Assembly: GCA_963815655.1 (NCBI GenBank)
Contig: CAWFHK010000001.1
Coordinates: 2,542,001-2,606,000, forward strand
DNA: 64,000 bases
Direction: 5' to 3'
Source: JAWOLE01 sp963815655
GTDB lineage: Bacteria > Acidobacteriota > Thermoanaerobaculia > UBA5066 > Gp7-AA6
The first letter of the stretch is position 1. Each line of letters opens with the position of its first letter. Below the pieces are notes generated by a model that saw only the letters and a program-made list of their open reading frames with translations, had not been told where the DNA came from and ran no database searches. The position numbers and the translations under genes were made by a program. Below, in pieces: positions 18,592-28,136 of this stretch.

Positions 18592-21552
18592 CGCCGCCAG
18601 CCTTCCTTCTCGAAGTACGCGGCGGCGTCGATTGTCTTGAAACTGCCCGCGCATTTCGCGCTCGCTCCTTCGGCGACGGCCATCGGAATCGAGATCGTCC
18701 GTCCGGGGAAATTGCCGTTCTTCAGGACGACCGAATAGGTTCCGGCCGGCAACTCGAGGGCCATGGGGGTGTAGGCCGGCGTGCCGCCGACCCAGTTCTT
18801 TCCTTTCGAATCCTCAACTCTAACTACTTCTCCCCATGGAAGGGCATCGATGACCAGGGTTCCCGTGACGGCGGTCTCCACGGGGCCACGGGGAGCTTGC
18901 GCGATTTGCAAAAGCGAGCTCGGAGCGGGCGCCTCCCCTGGAGTCTCCTCCTTCACTTTCGGCTTGCTCGCTCCACGGGTCGCGATCCAGATTCCTCCGG
19001 CGCCGACCAGGACTACCGCCGCCAGGCCGAGGAGAAGGCGAGCGCGGTTGGCCGTTTCCCCCGAGGTCCTCCGCGCGGCTCGCTCGAGCCGCTCTTTCTC
19101 GCGCTCAAGCCTCCGGGCTTCCTCTCTGTCGCGCCTAGCCTGCAGTTTTTGTTGTTTCGCCGCCTCTCGCTCCTGCTCCTCCGCTTCGAGCAGCAATCGG
19201 TCCGCGCGCGCGCGCTCGCGCCTGGCCTCGAGCTCCTCCTGTCGCGCCTCCTCGCGTTTGCACTCCTCCGCCTCCCGCTGGCGGCGACCGGCCTCCTCGC
19301 GCTCACGTTTGGCCTCCAGCTCGCGTTGCCTGGCGGCTTCCCGGTCCCGTTTCTCGGCCAGCTGCCGCTGACGGGCCGCTTCCTCGCGCTTTCTCTCTTC
19401 CTCTTCGCGCTGTCGCTTGGCCTCGATCTCCCTCTGCTCGGCGGCGGCCCGCTCGCGCTCCTCGGCCTCTCGCTGGCGCCTCTTCTCCGCCACGCGTTGA
19501 AGCTTCGCCTCGAACTCCCGCTGCTTCGCGGCGGCCCGCTCCCGCTCCTCGGCCTCCCGCCGGCGCTGCTTCTCCGCCTCACGCTGGAGCTTCGCCTCCA
19601 GCTCGCGCCGCCTTTCCGCTTCGCGCGCGCGTTGTTCCTCCTCTCGCCGCTTCTGTTCGGCTTCGAGCTTGAGCCGAAGGGCCTCACGCGCTTCTTGCTC
19701 CTCTTTCTCGCGCCGCCGCGACTCTTCGAGCCGCGCCAGAGCTGCTCGGGCGGCGACGACAATCGTTTCGTTGCCCGAGTGCGTCTCGGCGAGCGACTCG
19801 AGGTCGTCTGATCGGCCGGCGACTTCGAAAGCCTCGATTTCCAGGAGAAGTTTGTTTGCTTGCTGTCTGCGCTCCTCCTCGGCCTCCCTTTCGTGGATCT
19901 CGTTCAGGGCCGTCCTGGCGTCGGAGCTGTATCTGCCGTTGGGATTGGTCCGCAGGAACCGCTCCCAGCCGGCCTTCCCTTCCTTACCGGCCGCTTCGAA
20001 TGCGAGGGATTCCTCAAGAGCGATCTCCGCTCGCGATCGGCCTCGCGCCTCCGGAAATCGCGCGAGGAACCTTCGCAAGGCCCGCGGGGCTCCCTGCTGG
20101 AGAGCTTCGTCGAGCGCTCTCGCCTCGCGCTGCTCCGCTGCCTCGAGGGCCGACGCGGCGCTCGCCGCGAGCCGGCCGGAGGGCCAGCGAGAGGCGAATT
20201 CCCGCCAGGCTCGAACCGTATCCTTGCGGCGGGCGGATTCGAAGGCGATCTGCTCCTCGAGGTAACGGCTGGCCTGAGACGCGAGGTACGAGTCGGGATG
20301 CTGCTTCAGGAATGCCCGGTAGGAATCCGTGGTGCCGGCGACGGTCGCCTTTGTCAGGGCATCTCTCTCCCTCGCCCTCGCCTTCCCGGCTCGTCGCCCG
20401 GCCTCTTGCCGGTGCGAACCCTCCGGCCATTCGCCCAGGAATCGTGACCAGGCCAGGCTCGTGTCCGCTTCCGCCGCCTCGCGGAAGGCCCGACTTTCCG
20501 AGAGCCGCTGGACGGCCTCCTCCCGCCGGGGCGACTTCGGATGCCGGTCGAGATAGGCGCTCCGAGCGTCCTCCGAGCCCTCGGATTCACAGCGGCGCCA
20601 CTCCTCCTCTTCCGCCTCCCGCCTCTCGCGCGCAACCTCCTCCTGGACTCGGGCAATCGCGATTCGGGCCGCCTCTTCGACACGGCTTCCCGTCGGAAAG
20701 GTCAAGATGATCGCCCTCAAGCCGGACACATCCCGGTTGTGTTCCCGATCCGTGATCTCCTCGAGCAGCCGGGCCTGCTTCTCCTGGACCCCGTCCTCAC
20801 TCGGGCCTGCAGACATGGTCCCCGTGTCGGTGACGGTCTCGGGAAGGACGGCGCGCGGATCGGTCTGCGGAACGGGGGTCGGATACGCAGAAAACTGCCG
20901 ATTCAAACGGTCCTGCGCGCCCGGTGTCACGTATTCCGGCCCATCGGTCGGCGCGCCTCGAACCAGGGAGATGATCTCCGGCGTCGGGTCGATGTCGAGC
21001 GGACGGGCGAATCGGTTCCGCAGCGCGAGAATCTCACGGTCGAAATCCGCTGCCGTCGGAAAACGGTCTTCTCGCCTCTTCCGCAACACCTTGAGGACCG
21101 CGGCGCGAACTTCCTCTGGAACGAGGCCCTCTGGATCGGTCACAGAAAATGAAATCGGATCTAGAAAGACGTGAGCGCGCAGGAATTCGACGGCGTTTTC
21201 GCCAACGAAAGGCCTGCGCCCGGTCAGCAGCTCGTAGAGGACGAGCCCCAGCGAATAAAGATCGCTTCGGCCGTCGATGATCTCCCCGGGCAGGAGAGAG
21301 CCATATTGCTCCGGCGAGGCATAGCGGACCTTTCCGAGGAGGATGCCGAAGAGGTCATATCCACATGGCGATCGAGAACTTTTGCGATGCCCAGATCGAT
21401 CAGCTTGATGCGGCTGTTTCCCTCGTCATCGCACGTGAGCATCAGGTTGTCAGGGGCGATGTCCCGGTGGATGACGTTCTTGTGATGAAGGTAACCGAGC
21501 GCGAGGAGGGTCTGATGGACGATTTCCAGGCTCAGCCCGAGACCGACCGACC
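18588..21552 (-). pseudogene. Ser/Thr kinase - coiled coil - PEGA protein, 5'-truncated and frameshifted
   Basis: The 3' part encodes an intact 851-aa frame. It holds the end of a kinase C-lobe, five or so repeats of about 40 aa with a W/YxxFLxxxP core, a long charged coiled coil (REAEERERAAAKQ type), a membrane helix (LLLGLAAVVLVGAGGIWIA) and a PEGA-like domain. Upstream, in another frame, are the catalytic HRDIAPDN and LIDLGIAK motifs; one base appears lost near 21350. The N-lobe is absent because the sequence stops at an 18-A run followed by an IS2-group element. The closest relative in this window is the kinase at 15427-17469. Confidence 0.75.
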
Positions 21553-21570
21553 AAAAAAAAAAAAAAAAAA
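21553..21570. repeat. 18-A homopolymer at kinase/IS junction
   Basis: Eighteen consecutive A residues separate kinase-like sequence (minus strand) from orfA of an IS2-group element (plus strand). No left inverted repeat of the IS is present beside it. Confidence 0.9.
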
Positions 21571-21887
21571 TTCTTTTCAGTTGAGTTCAAGCGAGCAGCC
21601 GTTGGGCAGGTGACATCCGGCGAGAAGACAATGGCCGAGCTCTCCGGGAGCTCGAGGTGCAGCCGTCGGTTCTGCGTAACTGGATGCGGCTGGTGGAACG
21701 CGGCGGGACAGCCGCGGTGGCGGCAGGCGAGGACGTGGTTCCGGCCAGCCGTGTTCGGGAGCTCGAACAGCAGGTCCGGGAGCTGCAGCGGCTGGTGGGC
21801 AAGCAGGCGATGATCATCGAGGTTCTTGAAGCAGCCCGGGAGCTGGTAAAAAAAAGTCCACACTTGTTCAAAGGATCCGCTCGGTGA
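21571..21887 (+). pseudogene. IS2-group transposase orfA, start missing, frameshifted
   Basis: The first frame reads FFSVEFKRAAVGQVTSGEK and, after a one-base loss near 21643, the next frame reads RELEVQPSVLRNWMRLVERG. This is an IS3-family orfA helix-turn-helix followed by the leucine-zipper-like VRELEQQVRELQRLV. No start codon is visible before the A run. It overlaps orfB by 4 nt. Confidence 0.7.
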
Positions 21888-22736
21888 CCGGAGTGCCGAT
21901 GACGGTGGTCTGCCAGGCACTCAAGGTGGCTCGCAGTACGGCGTATCTGAGAAACCGGCCGCGCCAGGGGCGCTTTTACCGCCGAGCGGAGGACACCGAA
22001 GTGCTCTACCAGGTCCTTCGGGTGACCCGCCAACGAGGCAGTTACGGGTATCGGCCCACCTGGGCTCTGGTCAACCGGGACAGGACGGCCGCCGGCGAGA
22101 AGCCCTACAACCACAAGCGGATCCGGAGAGTCATGCGGATCAACGACCTGATGCTGCCGGGCAAGATGCGGCGGCGGATCAACCGGCCTCACACGGGCAA
22201 GGTCTCCATGCCCTCCTCCAACCAGCGCTGGTGCTCGGACGGGTTCAACATCAAGTGCTGGAACGGAGAGACCGTCCGGGCAGCCTTCGCCCTGGACTGC
22301 CACGATCGGGAGGCCATCGGGCACGTGGCAGAGGCTCGGGATTTGAACGGGCATGACATCCGGCTTCTTCCGGATCGCGCTCTCTGGACCCGTTTCGGAG
22401 AACGGGTTCTGCGCTCTCCCATCGAGATCCAGTGGCTCTCGGATAACGGAGGCCCGTACGTCTCGACGGAGACGGCCCTCTACGCCGAGACTGCTGGGGT
22501 TTAAACCGATCACCACACCGGCTTACAGCCCCGAGTCCAACGGGATGGCTGAGGCCTTCGTCAACGCAATCAAACGCGATTACGTGGGCGCCGCCGACCT
22601 CTCCGACGCCGCCACCGTCATCCGGCAGCTGCCAGGGTGGCTCGACGACTACAACCGCGTCGCGCCTCATTCTGCTCTCGGTTCCCTTTCGCCAAAGGAG
22701 TTTCGTGCCCAGCAATCACAGAACCACGGTGTTTAG
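21884..22736 (+). pseudogene. IS2-group transposase orfB (DDE), one frameshift
   Basis: The protein matches IS2-type orfB: YGYRPTWALVNRDR, SNQRWCSDGF (first Asp), WLSDNGG (second Asp) and, after a frame change near 22490, SPESNGMAEAF (catalytic Glu) and HSALGSLSPKEF. All three catalytic residues are present but in two frames, so the element should be inactive unless the indel is a sequence error. Confidence 0.75.
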
Positions 22737-22755
22737 AAAATCGGGGAGCAGACCA

Positions 22756-22926
22756 GCCCTAAGTGACAGCGGTCTGTGTAGTTTCACGAAACTGGTAGCG
22801 CGCGCGAACTCATATCTAAAAGGGAATCTGATTAGACGGGGCGTTTTAACGATCAAGGATCACCGAGAGGAGCGGGACCTTATAACCGCGATCAAGCGTA
22901 TCCAAACACAGCACTGGAGCGTGTGA
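22756..22926 (+). other. Possible gene remnant downstream of IS
   Basis: After the IS end, one frame runs to TGA at 22926 and ends LITAIKRIQTQHWSV. It is more AT-rich than the flanks and resembles the tail of a coding region cut by the IS. I do not recognise it. It stops 25 nt before the cysteine-rich peptide gene. Confidence 0.3.
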
Positions 22927-22951
22927 GGCTCGATAGAGAAGGGAGGCTGCA

Positions 22952-23155
22952 ATGAGTCTTAATCTTTCACCAGAGGCGATCGCCGAATTGGACAGGGCCC
23001 TGGACCGGTCCACCGTAAGCATAGCTACCGAGGTAGACAGCGAACAAGTGGAACGTGTGCGGTACGAACTGACCAGGGGCAAATGCCCGACATGCTCTGG
23101 TAGCTGTAAGGGCGACTGTAAGAATACTTGCAAGCACTTCATGATGTACCACTGA
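22952..23155 (+). CDS. Small cysteine-rich peptide, RiPP-precursor-like
   Basis: The frame encodes 67 aa behind a strong ribosome site (AAGGGAGG, about 5 nt before ATG). The first 43 residues are acidic and Cys-free, like a leader (MSLNLSPEAIAELDRAL). The tail holds five Cys in the spacing C-x2-C-x3-C-x3-C-x3-C (CPTCSGSCKGDCKNTC) and ends in KHFMMYH. This layout resembles precursors of Cys-crosslinked peptides such as sactipeptides. Metal binding is an alternative. No modification enzyme or transporter remains nearby: an IS lies on each side, and 23156-23372 holds nothing recognisable. Assignment is by architecture only. Confidence 0.5.
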   Translation: MSLNLSPEAIAELDRALDRSTVSIATEVDSEQVERVRYELTRGKCPTCSGSCKGDCKNTCKHFMMYH

Positions 23156-23369
23156 ATCTTCGCAGCTGGGGTGACTCGGGTCCAGGCGTCTCACTACGGC
23201 CGGTATTAATTGCTTTTCGAGTTCACCCCCGGGGTGCACGAATGTGGTTGATTGGGGTCAGTGCTGCGATGGTGTATTACTTCGAGGGTCTGTGCCTTTG
23301 GACTTCCGGGTTGTAGCGAGGACATCGCACGGGCTGCTTCCGCGATTCTCGGCTTCCCGAAGAGAGGCT

Positions 23370-24434
23370 CTAGTTGCCTGTAACAGTTGAAACGCTATCA
23401 GGGAGGATTCGCCGGGCGGTGTTGGTGTAGGTCCATTTGATGGGGCGTGGGTCTTTGTTGTAGTGGCGGATGAAGCGCATCAGCTTGCGGGAGAGGTCAG
23501 CGACCGAGGTAAAGACGCCTCGGGCGATGACTTGGCGTTCGATCTTCGAGAACCAGATTTCTACTTGGTTGAGCCAGGAGGAATAGGTCGGCGTGAAGTG
23601 GAGATGGACGTTGGGAAAGTCGGCCAGGAATTGGGCGACCCGCTTGCTCTTATGAGCGGAGTGGTTGTCGGCGATGATGTGGATCTGGCGGCCTCGAGGC
23701 TGGGTTGCGACCAGTTCTGCCAGGAAGGCGACGAACTCTTCCGAGGTACTGCGCGCGGCGGGGTGGCCCAGGACTCGACCGCTCTTGACGTCCAGCGCGG
23801 CGTAGAGCGAGAGCGTGCCGTGCCTGAGGTACTCGAACCCGTGCCGCTCCAGCCGGCCCGGAGACAGGGGCAGAACCGGGACGAGCCGATCCAGAGCCTG
23901 GATGGCTGTCTTCTCGTCCAGGCAGAAGACCGCGGCATGCTGGGGCGGATTGATATAGAGACCAATGACGTCGGCAGCCTTCTCTTCGAAGGCGGGATCG
24001 TTGGAAGCCATGTACCGCTTCATTCGGTGCGGCTTGAGCCCTGCCCGAGCCCAAGCCCGAGCGATCAGCATGTGGTTGATCCCGAGCTTCTTGGCCAGAC
24101 GCCGCGTGCTCCAGTGCGTCGTTCCATCGCTGGGCTTCTTCTGCGTCCAGGCGAGAATCCGAGCCTCGACGGGTGTCGTCAGAGCCCGCCGCTTGGAACC
24201 CTGGTGCCGCGCGTAGAGTCCCGCCAAGCGATCCGTCTCGAACCTCTTCTTCCACCGACTCACGTAGCCGGCATCGCACCTCAAAGCGCTACGGATCGTC
24301 AGGTAGGACTCACCCGCCGCCAACATCAGGATCAACCGCGCCCGCCGCACGTCTTCCACTCGCAACCTGCGCGACCGCGTCCGTCGCTCCAGCTCCCTGC
24401 GCTCCTGCGTCGTCAGTTCAATCGTTCCTTCCAT
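23370..24434 (-). CDS. IS630-family transposase A
   Basis: The DDE transposase starts with a helix-turn-helix region (LTIRSALRCDAGYVSRWKKRF). It holds catalytic Asp in CLDEK, Asp in IIADNHSAHK and Glu in LNQVEIWF. ATG 24434 is preferred over the GTG 9 nt upstream. The stop codon TAG uses the TA of the target site plus the adjacent chromosomal base, so the element itself carries no stop. Confidence 0.9.
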   Translation of the reverse strand: MEGTIELTTQERRELERRTRSRRLRVEDVRRARLILMLAAGESYLTIRSALRCDAGYVSRWKKRFETDRLAGLYARHQGSKRRALTTPVEARILAWTQKKPSDGTTHWSTRRLAKKLGINHMLIARAWARAGLKPHRMKRYMASNDPAFEEKAADVIGLYINPPQHAAVFCLDEKTAIQALDRLVPVLPLSPGRLERHGFEYLRHGTLSLYAALDVKSGRVLGHPAARSTSEEFVAFLAELVATQPRGRQIHIIADNHSAHKSKRVAQFLADFPNVHLHFTPTYSSWLNQVEIWFSKIERQVIARGVFTSVADLSRKLMRFIRHYNKDPRPIKWTYTNTARRILPDSVSTVTGN

Positions 24435-24484
24435 GACCAGCACAACGAATCATGAACGATATTAATTTCACTGTTACAGAGAAC
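23373..24484 (-). mobile_element. IS630-family element A
   Basis: The ends are GTTGCCTGTAACAG on the left and its near complement CTGTTACAGAGAAC on the right. TA lies at 23371-23372 and 24485-24486, as expected for TA-targeting IS630 elements. The right TA is shared with element B. Confidence 0.85.
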
Positions 24485-24486
24485 TA

Positions 24487-25641
24487 GTATCCTGACACAG
24501 AAATACTAGAACTATATTCCGAGATGGGCTGTTCTCCTGTACAAGGAGGATGGCGATGCGAACTGGTCGACCCAAAGCGATTTTGAGCGTGAGCGTGGAG
24601 CAGCGGGAAAGACTGGAGTCTTGGATGCGCCGACGTACAACGGCTCAGGCGCTGGCGTTGCGGGCGCGAATCGTGCTGACCTGCGCCGAAATCGAGGACA
24701 ACGGGGAGGTAGCCGAGCGGTTGGGTATCACCCGACAGACCGTAGGTCGCTGGCGGCAGCGCTTCATCGAGAGCGGTCTGGATGGGCTTGTCGACGAGCC
24801 TCGGCCGGGGGCCCCACGCAAGATCAGCGACAGCGCGGTCGAGCGAATCGTGACACTGACTCTGGAGACCAAGCCCAAGGACGCCACCCACTGGAGCACG
24901 CGTTCGCTGGCAGAGCGCGCCGGTCTTAGCAGAACCAGCATCGCGCGCATCTGGCGCGCCTTTGGCTTGCGGCCCCATAGGAGCGAGAGCTTCAAACTCT
25001 CGACTGACCCGCTGCTGGTCGAGAAGGTACGAGACATCATCGGCCTATACCTGGATCCTCCCGACCGTGCGATCGTGCTTTGTGTCGACGAGAAGCCGCA
25101 AATCCAAGCTCTGGACCGCAGTCAACCTGTCCTCCCAATGAGGCCCGGGCAGATCGAACGGCGCGCCCATGACTACGTGCGCCATGGCACCACGTCGCTC
25201 TTCGCCGCCTTCAACGTCAAGAGCGGCAAGATCATCGCTGAAAACCATCGACGCCATCGCAGCATCGAGTTCCGCAAGTTCCTCGACAACATCGACCGCA
25301 ACATCCCCAGCCAGACAGATGTCCATCTCGTCCTGGACAACTACGCAACTCATAGGACCCCGCTGATCAAACGCTGGCTCCTCCGACACCCTCACTTCCA
25401 TCTCCACTTCACGCCCACCGGAGCATCCTGGATCAACCAGGTCGAGCGCTTCTTCGCTGAACTGACCAATCGGCAGCTGCGTCGCGGCGTCCATCGCAGC
25501 ACCCTCGAACTCGAACACGCCATCCGCCAATACGTCGACATCCGAAACCGAAACCCCAAACCCTTCGTCTGGGTCAAAACCGCCGATCAAATCCTGACTT
25601 CCATCCAACGCTTTTGTCACCGAATCTCTGGGACAGGACAC
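24487..25641 (+). mobile_element. IS630-family element B
   Basis: The left end GTATCCTGACACAGAAAT is matched by the inverted right end GTGTCCTGTCCCAGAGAT (14 of 18 bases). TA flanks lie at 24485-24486 and 25642-25643. It abuts element A with a single TA between them. Confidence 0.85.
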
Positions 25642-25644
25642 TAG
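24556..25644 (+). CDS. IS630-family transposase B
   Basis: The N-terminus has a helix-turn-helix (EVAERLGITRQTVGRWRQRF). The catalytic core has Asp in CVDEKPQ, Asp in VLDNYATH and Glu in INQVERFFAEL. ATG 24556 is chosen because AAGGAGG lies 6 nt before it; the ATG at 24550 abuts that ribosome site. The TAG stop is formed by the target TA and the next chromosomal base. It is related to but clearly different from transposase A. Confidence 0.9.
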   Translation: MRTGRPKAILSVSVEQRERLESWMRRRTTAQALALRARIVLTCAEIEDNGEVAERLGITRQTVGRWRQRFIESGLDGLVDEPRPGAPRKISDSAVERIVTLTLETKPKDATHWSTRSLAERAGLSRTSIARIWRAFGLRPHRSESFKLSTDPLLVEKVRDIIGLYLDPPDRAIVLCVDEKPQIQALDRSQPVLPMRPGQIERRAHDYVRHGTTSLFAAFNVKSGKIIAENHRRHRSIEFRKFLDNIDRNIPSQTDVHLVLDNYATHRTPLIKRWLLRHPHFHLHFTPTGASWINQVERFFAELTNRQLRRGVHRSTLELEHAIRQYVDIRNRNPKPFVWVKTADQILTSIQRFCHRISGTGH

Positions 25645-25649
25645 CCCCC

Positions 25650-25678
25650 TTGCACGATATATCAGAGTACGCTAAGAT
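25650..25678 (+). promoter_or_regulatory. Sigma70-type promoter of the abiE pair
   Basis: TTGCAC at 25650-25655 and TAAGAT at 25673-25678 are separated by 17 nt. The ATG of the antitoxin begins only 9 nt after the -10 box, so the transcript is probably leaderless. The IS630 element B ends 8 nt upstream and leaves the promoter intact. Confidence 0.6.
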
Positions 25679-25687
25679 TCACCCTGA

Positions 25688-26506
25688 ATGAAGGTGGGCG
25701 ACTTTAAATATACCGGGATTTCGGGACCGGGCCGAACTCAACTACGCAGTCTGACACGGGCTAGAAAGCTCTTCACGGTCTCCGAGGCAGCGGCCATCAC
25801 GGGCCTCGACAGACCCGTGGCTGGGAGACTTCTGGCTCACTGGGCCTCCAAGGGGTGGCTGACTCGCCTTCGGCGTGGCCTGTATGCACCCGTCCCTCTG
25901 GATGCCGACCCCCGCGCCGAGAACGTGGCCGATGCGTGGGCTGTACTCAGCCGCGTCTTCGCGCCCTGCTACATCGGCGGTTGGAGCGCATGCGAGCACT
26001 GGGGTCTGACGGAACAGCTCTTTCGGACCATCGTCGTTGTCACCGCGAGACGCGTGTTGGCGAGGGAAGGAGAAATCGCGGGGGCCAGGTATTTGGCGAA
26101 GAAGGTCGGCGCCGATGTCCTCTTCGGAACCCGAAGCGTCTGGAGGGAAGGTCTCGCGGTGGAGGTCTCAGATAAGGAGAGAACCGTGGTGGATGTGCTC
26201 GACTCGCCGGAGATCGGCGGAGGCATGCGCCATGTGGCCTCGGTTGTGGCCGCTTACTTCCACTCCGATGATCGGAAAGAGCAGCAACTCCTGGACTACG
26301 GTGTCCGCCTCGGTAACCGGACTGTTTTCAAACGGCTAGGTCTCCTGATCGAGCGGCTCGGGATCGATGCCCCGCAGACGTTGTCCTTCTGCCTCCGGAA
26401 CGTGAGCAAAGGCTACTCGCTTCTCGATCCGTCAGGGCCGCGGAAAGGTCGACTCGTGCGCCGGTGGAATCTTCGCTTGAACGTTCAGGTCACGGACCAC
26501 GAATGA
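25688..26506 (+). CDS. abiEi: AbiEi-type antitoxin (type IV toxin-antitoxin)
   Basis: The 272-aa protein has an N-terminal winged-helix region at about 28-66 (FTVSEAAAITGLDRPVAGRL, then a basic WLTRLRRGLY), the AbiEi antitoxin signature. The C-terminal part (CYIGGWSACEHWGLT, VEVSDKERTVVDVLD) is typical of the AbiEi body. In the family the antitoxin represses its own promoter and counters the AbiEii nucleotidyltransferase. Its TGA overlaps the ATG of the toxin by 4 nt. The usual role is phage abortive infection or element maintenance. Length is in the normal range for AbiEi. Confidence 0.85.
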   Translation: MKVGDFKYTGISGPGRTQLRSLTRARKLFTVSEAAAITGLDRPVAGRLLAHWASKGWLTRLRRGLYAPVPLDADPRAENVADAWAVLSRVFAPCYIGGWSACEHWGLTEQLFRTIVVVTARRVLAREGEIAGARYLAKKVGADVLFGTRSVWREGLAVEVSDKERTVVDVLDSPEIGGGMRHVASVVAAYFHSDDRKEQQLLDYGVRLGNRTVFKRLGLLIERLGIDAPQTLSFCLRNVSKGYSLLDPSGPRKGRLVRRWNLRLNVQVTDHE

Positions 26507-27900
26507 TCCCGCTCCAGGAAATCCGAGAAAAGGCAAGTGAGTGGTCTCTCCGCGACGATGTCGTCGAGAAGGACTACGTTCTTGGCTGGCTTCTCTGGGG
26601 AATCGCCGCCGAGACCCGTCTTGCGGCGACTTGGATCTTCAAGGGCGGCACCTGTCTGAAAAAGTGCTACCTGGAGACGTACCGTTTCTCGGAGGATCTC
26701 GACTTCACACTCCAGCCCGGAGCGCCGGCCGAGCCCGGCGAGTTGCAACAGATATTCACCGAGATCGTCGACCGCATCTACCAGGCCGCCGGCATTGAAT
26801 TTCCGAGGGAACGCATTCGCTTTGAAAGCTACCGAAATCCGCGAGGAGGCCAGTCAATCGAAGGCCGCCTGTCGTATCGCGGACCTCGCAACCCAGGAGG
26901 GGACCTGCCCAGGGTCAAGATCGACGCAACGCTCGATGAAATACTGGTGCTTCCGCCGGAACAAAGAGTCATTACGCACCCCTACAGCGACGGGTTGCCG
27001 GAAGGTGCGGCCGCGCTCTCTTATGGGCTGGTCGAGCTCTTCGGGGAGAAGCTCCGGGCACTTGCTGAGAGGACACTTCCGCGAGACCTGTACGACGTCG
27101 TAAACATTTTCCGGAGGGAGGACCTGAGGGGCGAGCCGCATAGCGTTCGAAATGTCTTCGCGCGCAAGTGCCAACATCACGGTCTTCGGGTACTCACGCT
27201 TGACGATATCGCGGTGTCGCCACGCCGCGGAGAACTGGAATCCGAGTGGGCCAACATGCTGGGCCACCAGCTTCCGGAACTGCCACCCATCGCGGGCTAT
27301 TTGGAGGGCCTCGGTGAACTGTTCAGATGGCTGGAAGAACGAGCGGTCCCCGCAACGCCGCTTCCTGCGTTCCCGACATTAGCTCCCGGCACCGTGCTCG
27401 CAGCCATGCCCCAAACGGTGGCCTCCTGGCCGGGCGGCGCCCCGCTCGAGCGCGTGCGCTTCGCGGCTATGAACCAACTGTGCATTGACCTCCGGTACGG
27501 CGGTACCGTTCGGCGAATCGAGCCGTATTCGCTGAGGCAGAGTAAGGATGAGAACCTGATCCTGTGCGCCGTACATCGAAGTGACGGCAAGCCGCGCTCG
27601 TATCGAGTTGACAAGATCGAGGGCGTCACGATTACCCGCGAGTCCTTTTCGCCTCGCTACCCGATCGAGTTTTCCACCTCGACTAGCCTTAGGTACGCGC
27701 CCCCGGTGAGCCGTCGAAGCGAGGGCCTCGCACCGCTCCCGCACCTGCGAGAGTCTGCAGGACCCCGGTACGTCGTGCAATGCACGTATTGCGGCAAACG
27801 CTTCACGCGCAAGAACACGACTCTCTCTGCTCACAAAATGAAGCGAAGCGGCTATCCATGCTCCGGGAGGACTGGCTACATAATCAGTGTTGCGAACTGA
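26503..27900 (+). CDS. abiEii: AbiEii-type nucleotidyltransferase toxin with extra C-terminal domains
   Basis: From ATG 26503 the protein has 465 aa, longer than a typical AbiEii (about 300 aa). Residues 1-230 carry the nucleotidyltransferase motifs: FKGGT at 46-50, SEDLDF with Asp65 and Asp67, VKIDATL, and EKLRALAERTLPRDLYDVV. The region around 340-395 (RIEPYSLRQS, SYRVDKIEG) resembles a WYL-type ligand-sensing domain. The last 44 residues hold a C-x2-C...H...C zinc-finger-like pattern (CTYCGKRF, LSAHK, YPC). Start 26503 is chosen because it overlaps the antitoxin stop (ATGA); the upstream start at 26464 lies inside abiEi. Confidence 0.82.
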   Translation: MIPLQEIREKASEWSLRDDVVEKDYVLGWLLWGIAAETRLAATWIFKGGTCLKKCYLETYRFSEDLDFTLQPGAPAEPGELQQIFTEIVDRIYQAAGIEFPRERIRFESYRNPRGGQSIEGRLSYRGPRNPGGDLPRVKIDATLDEILVLPPEQRVITHPYSDGLPEGAAALSYGLVELFGEKLRALAERTLPRDLYDVVNIFRREDLRGEPHSVRNVFARKCQHHGLRVLTLDDIAVSPRRGELESEWANMLGHQLPELPPIAGYLEGLGELFRWLEERAVPATPLPAFPTLAPGTVLAAMPQTVASWPGGAPLERVRFAAMNQLCIDLRYGGTVRRIEPYSLRQSKDENLILCAVHRSDGKPRSYRVDKIEGVTITRESFSPRYPIEFSTSTSLRYAPPVSRRSEGLAPLPHLRESAGPRYVVQCTYCGKRFTRKNTTLSAHKMKRSGYPCSGRTGYIISVAN

Positions 27901-27964
27901 CAGAGCTTGGCAGTCGAGGCGGCCAACCGGGATCGAGGGAAGAGAATGGGGTCGACCGTGCGCT

Positions 27965-28136
27965 TCCCGCTCCGTTCGCGGCGGGAGGAGTCTCCTGAGC
28001 GAACGCGAGGGAGGAGCCTCCCGCCGCGGGAGCGCAGCGTTTGAGCGGGATCAGGCGAGCGATCGAGGCCGCATCCGGCCGAGTCGCTCGCCGGTGCGCC
28101 GCAGGCACAGATCCCGCGCAAGCGCGGAGCGACGGT
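27965..28136. repeat. tRNA-adjacent repeat, copy 2
   Basis: This is the second copy of the GC-rich sequence at 10290-10451. It lies immediately 3' of the intact tRNA-Asn, between the convergent abiEii gene and the tRNA. It contains GCCTCCCGCCGCGGGAGCG, whose inverted parts could act as a tRNA terminator. Confidence 0.6.

Larger units (their letters stand above)
21571..22755 (+). mobile_element. IS3 family, IS2-group insertion sequence, left end missing
   Basis: The element holds overlapping orfA and orfB. The right end is placed at 22755, where the inverted strand reads TGGTCTGCTCCCCGATTTTC, a plausible IS3-type terminus. The matching left terminus is not found. An A8G run at 21847-21855 is in the position of the programmed -1 frameshift of this family. 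Confidence 0.7.

Noticed and set aside
23128..23316. A 62-aa frame after the cysteine-rich peptide gene
   Set aside because: No ribosome site, it overlaps the end of the peptide gene, and it has no recognisable motif.
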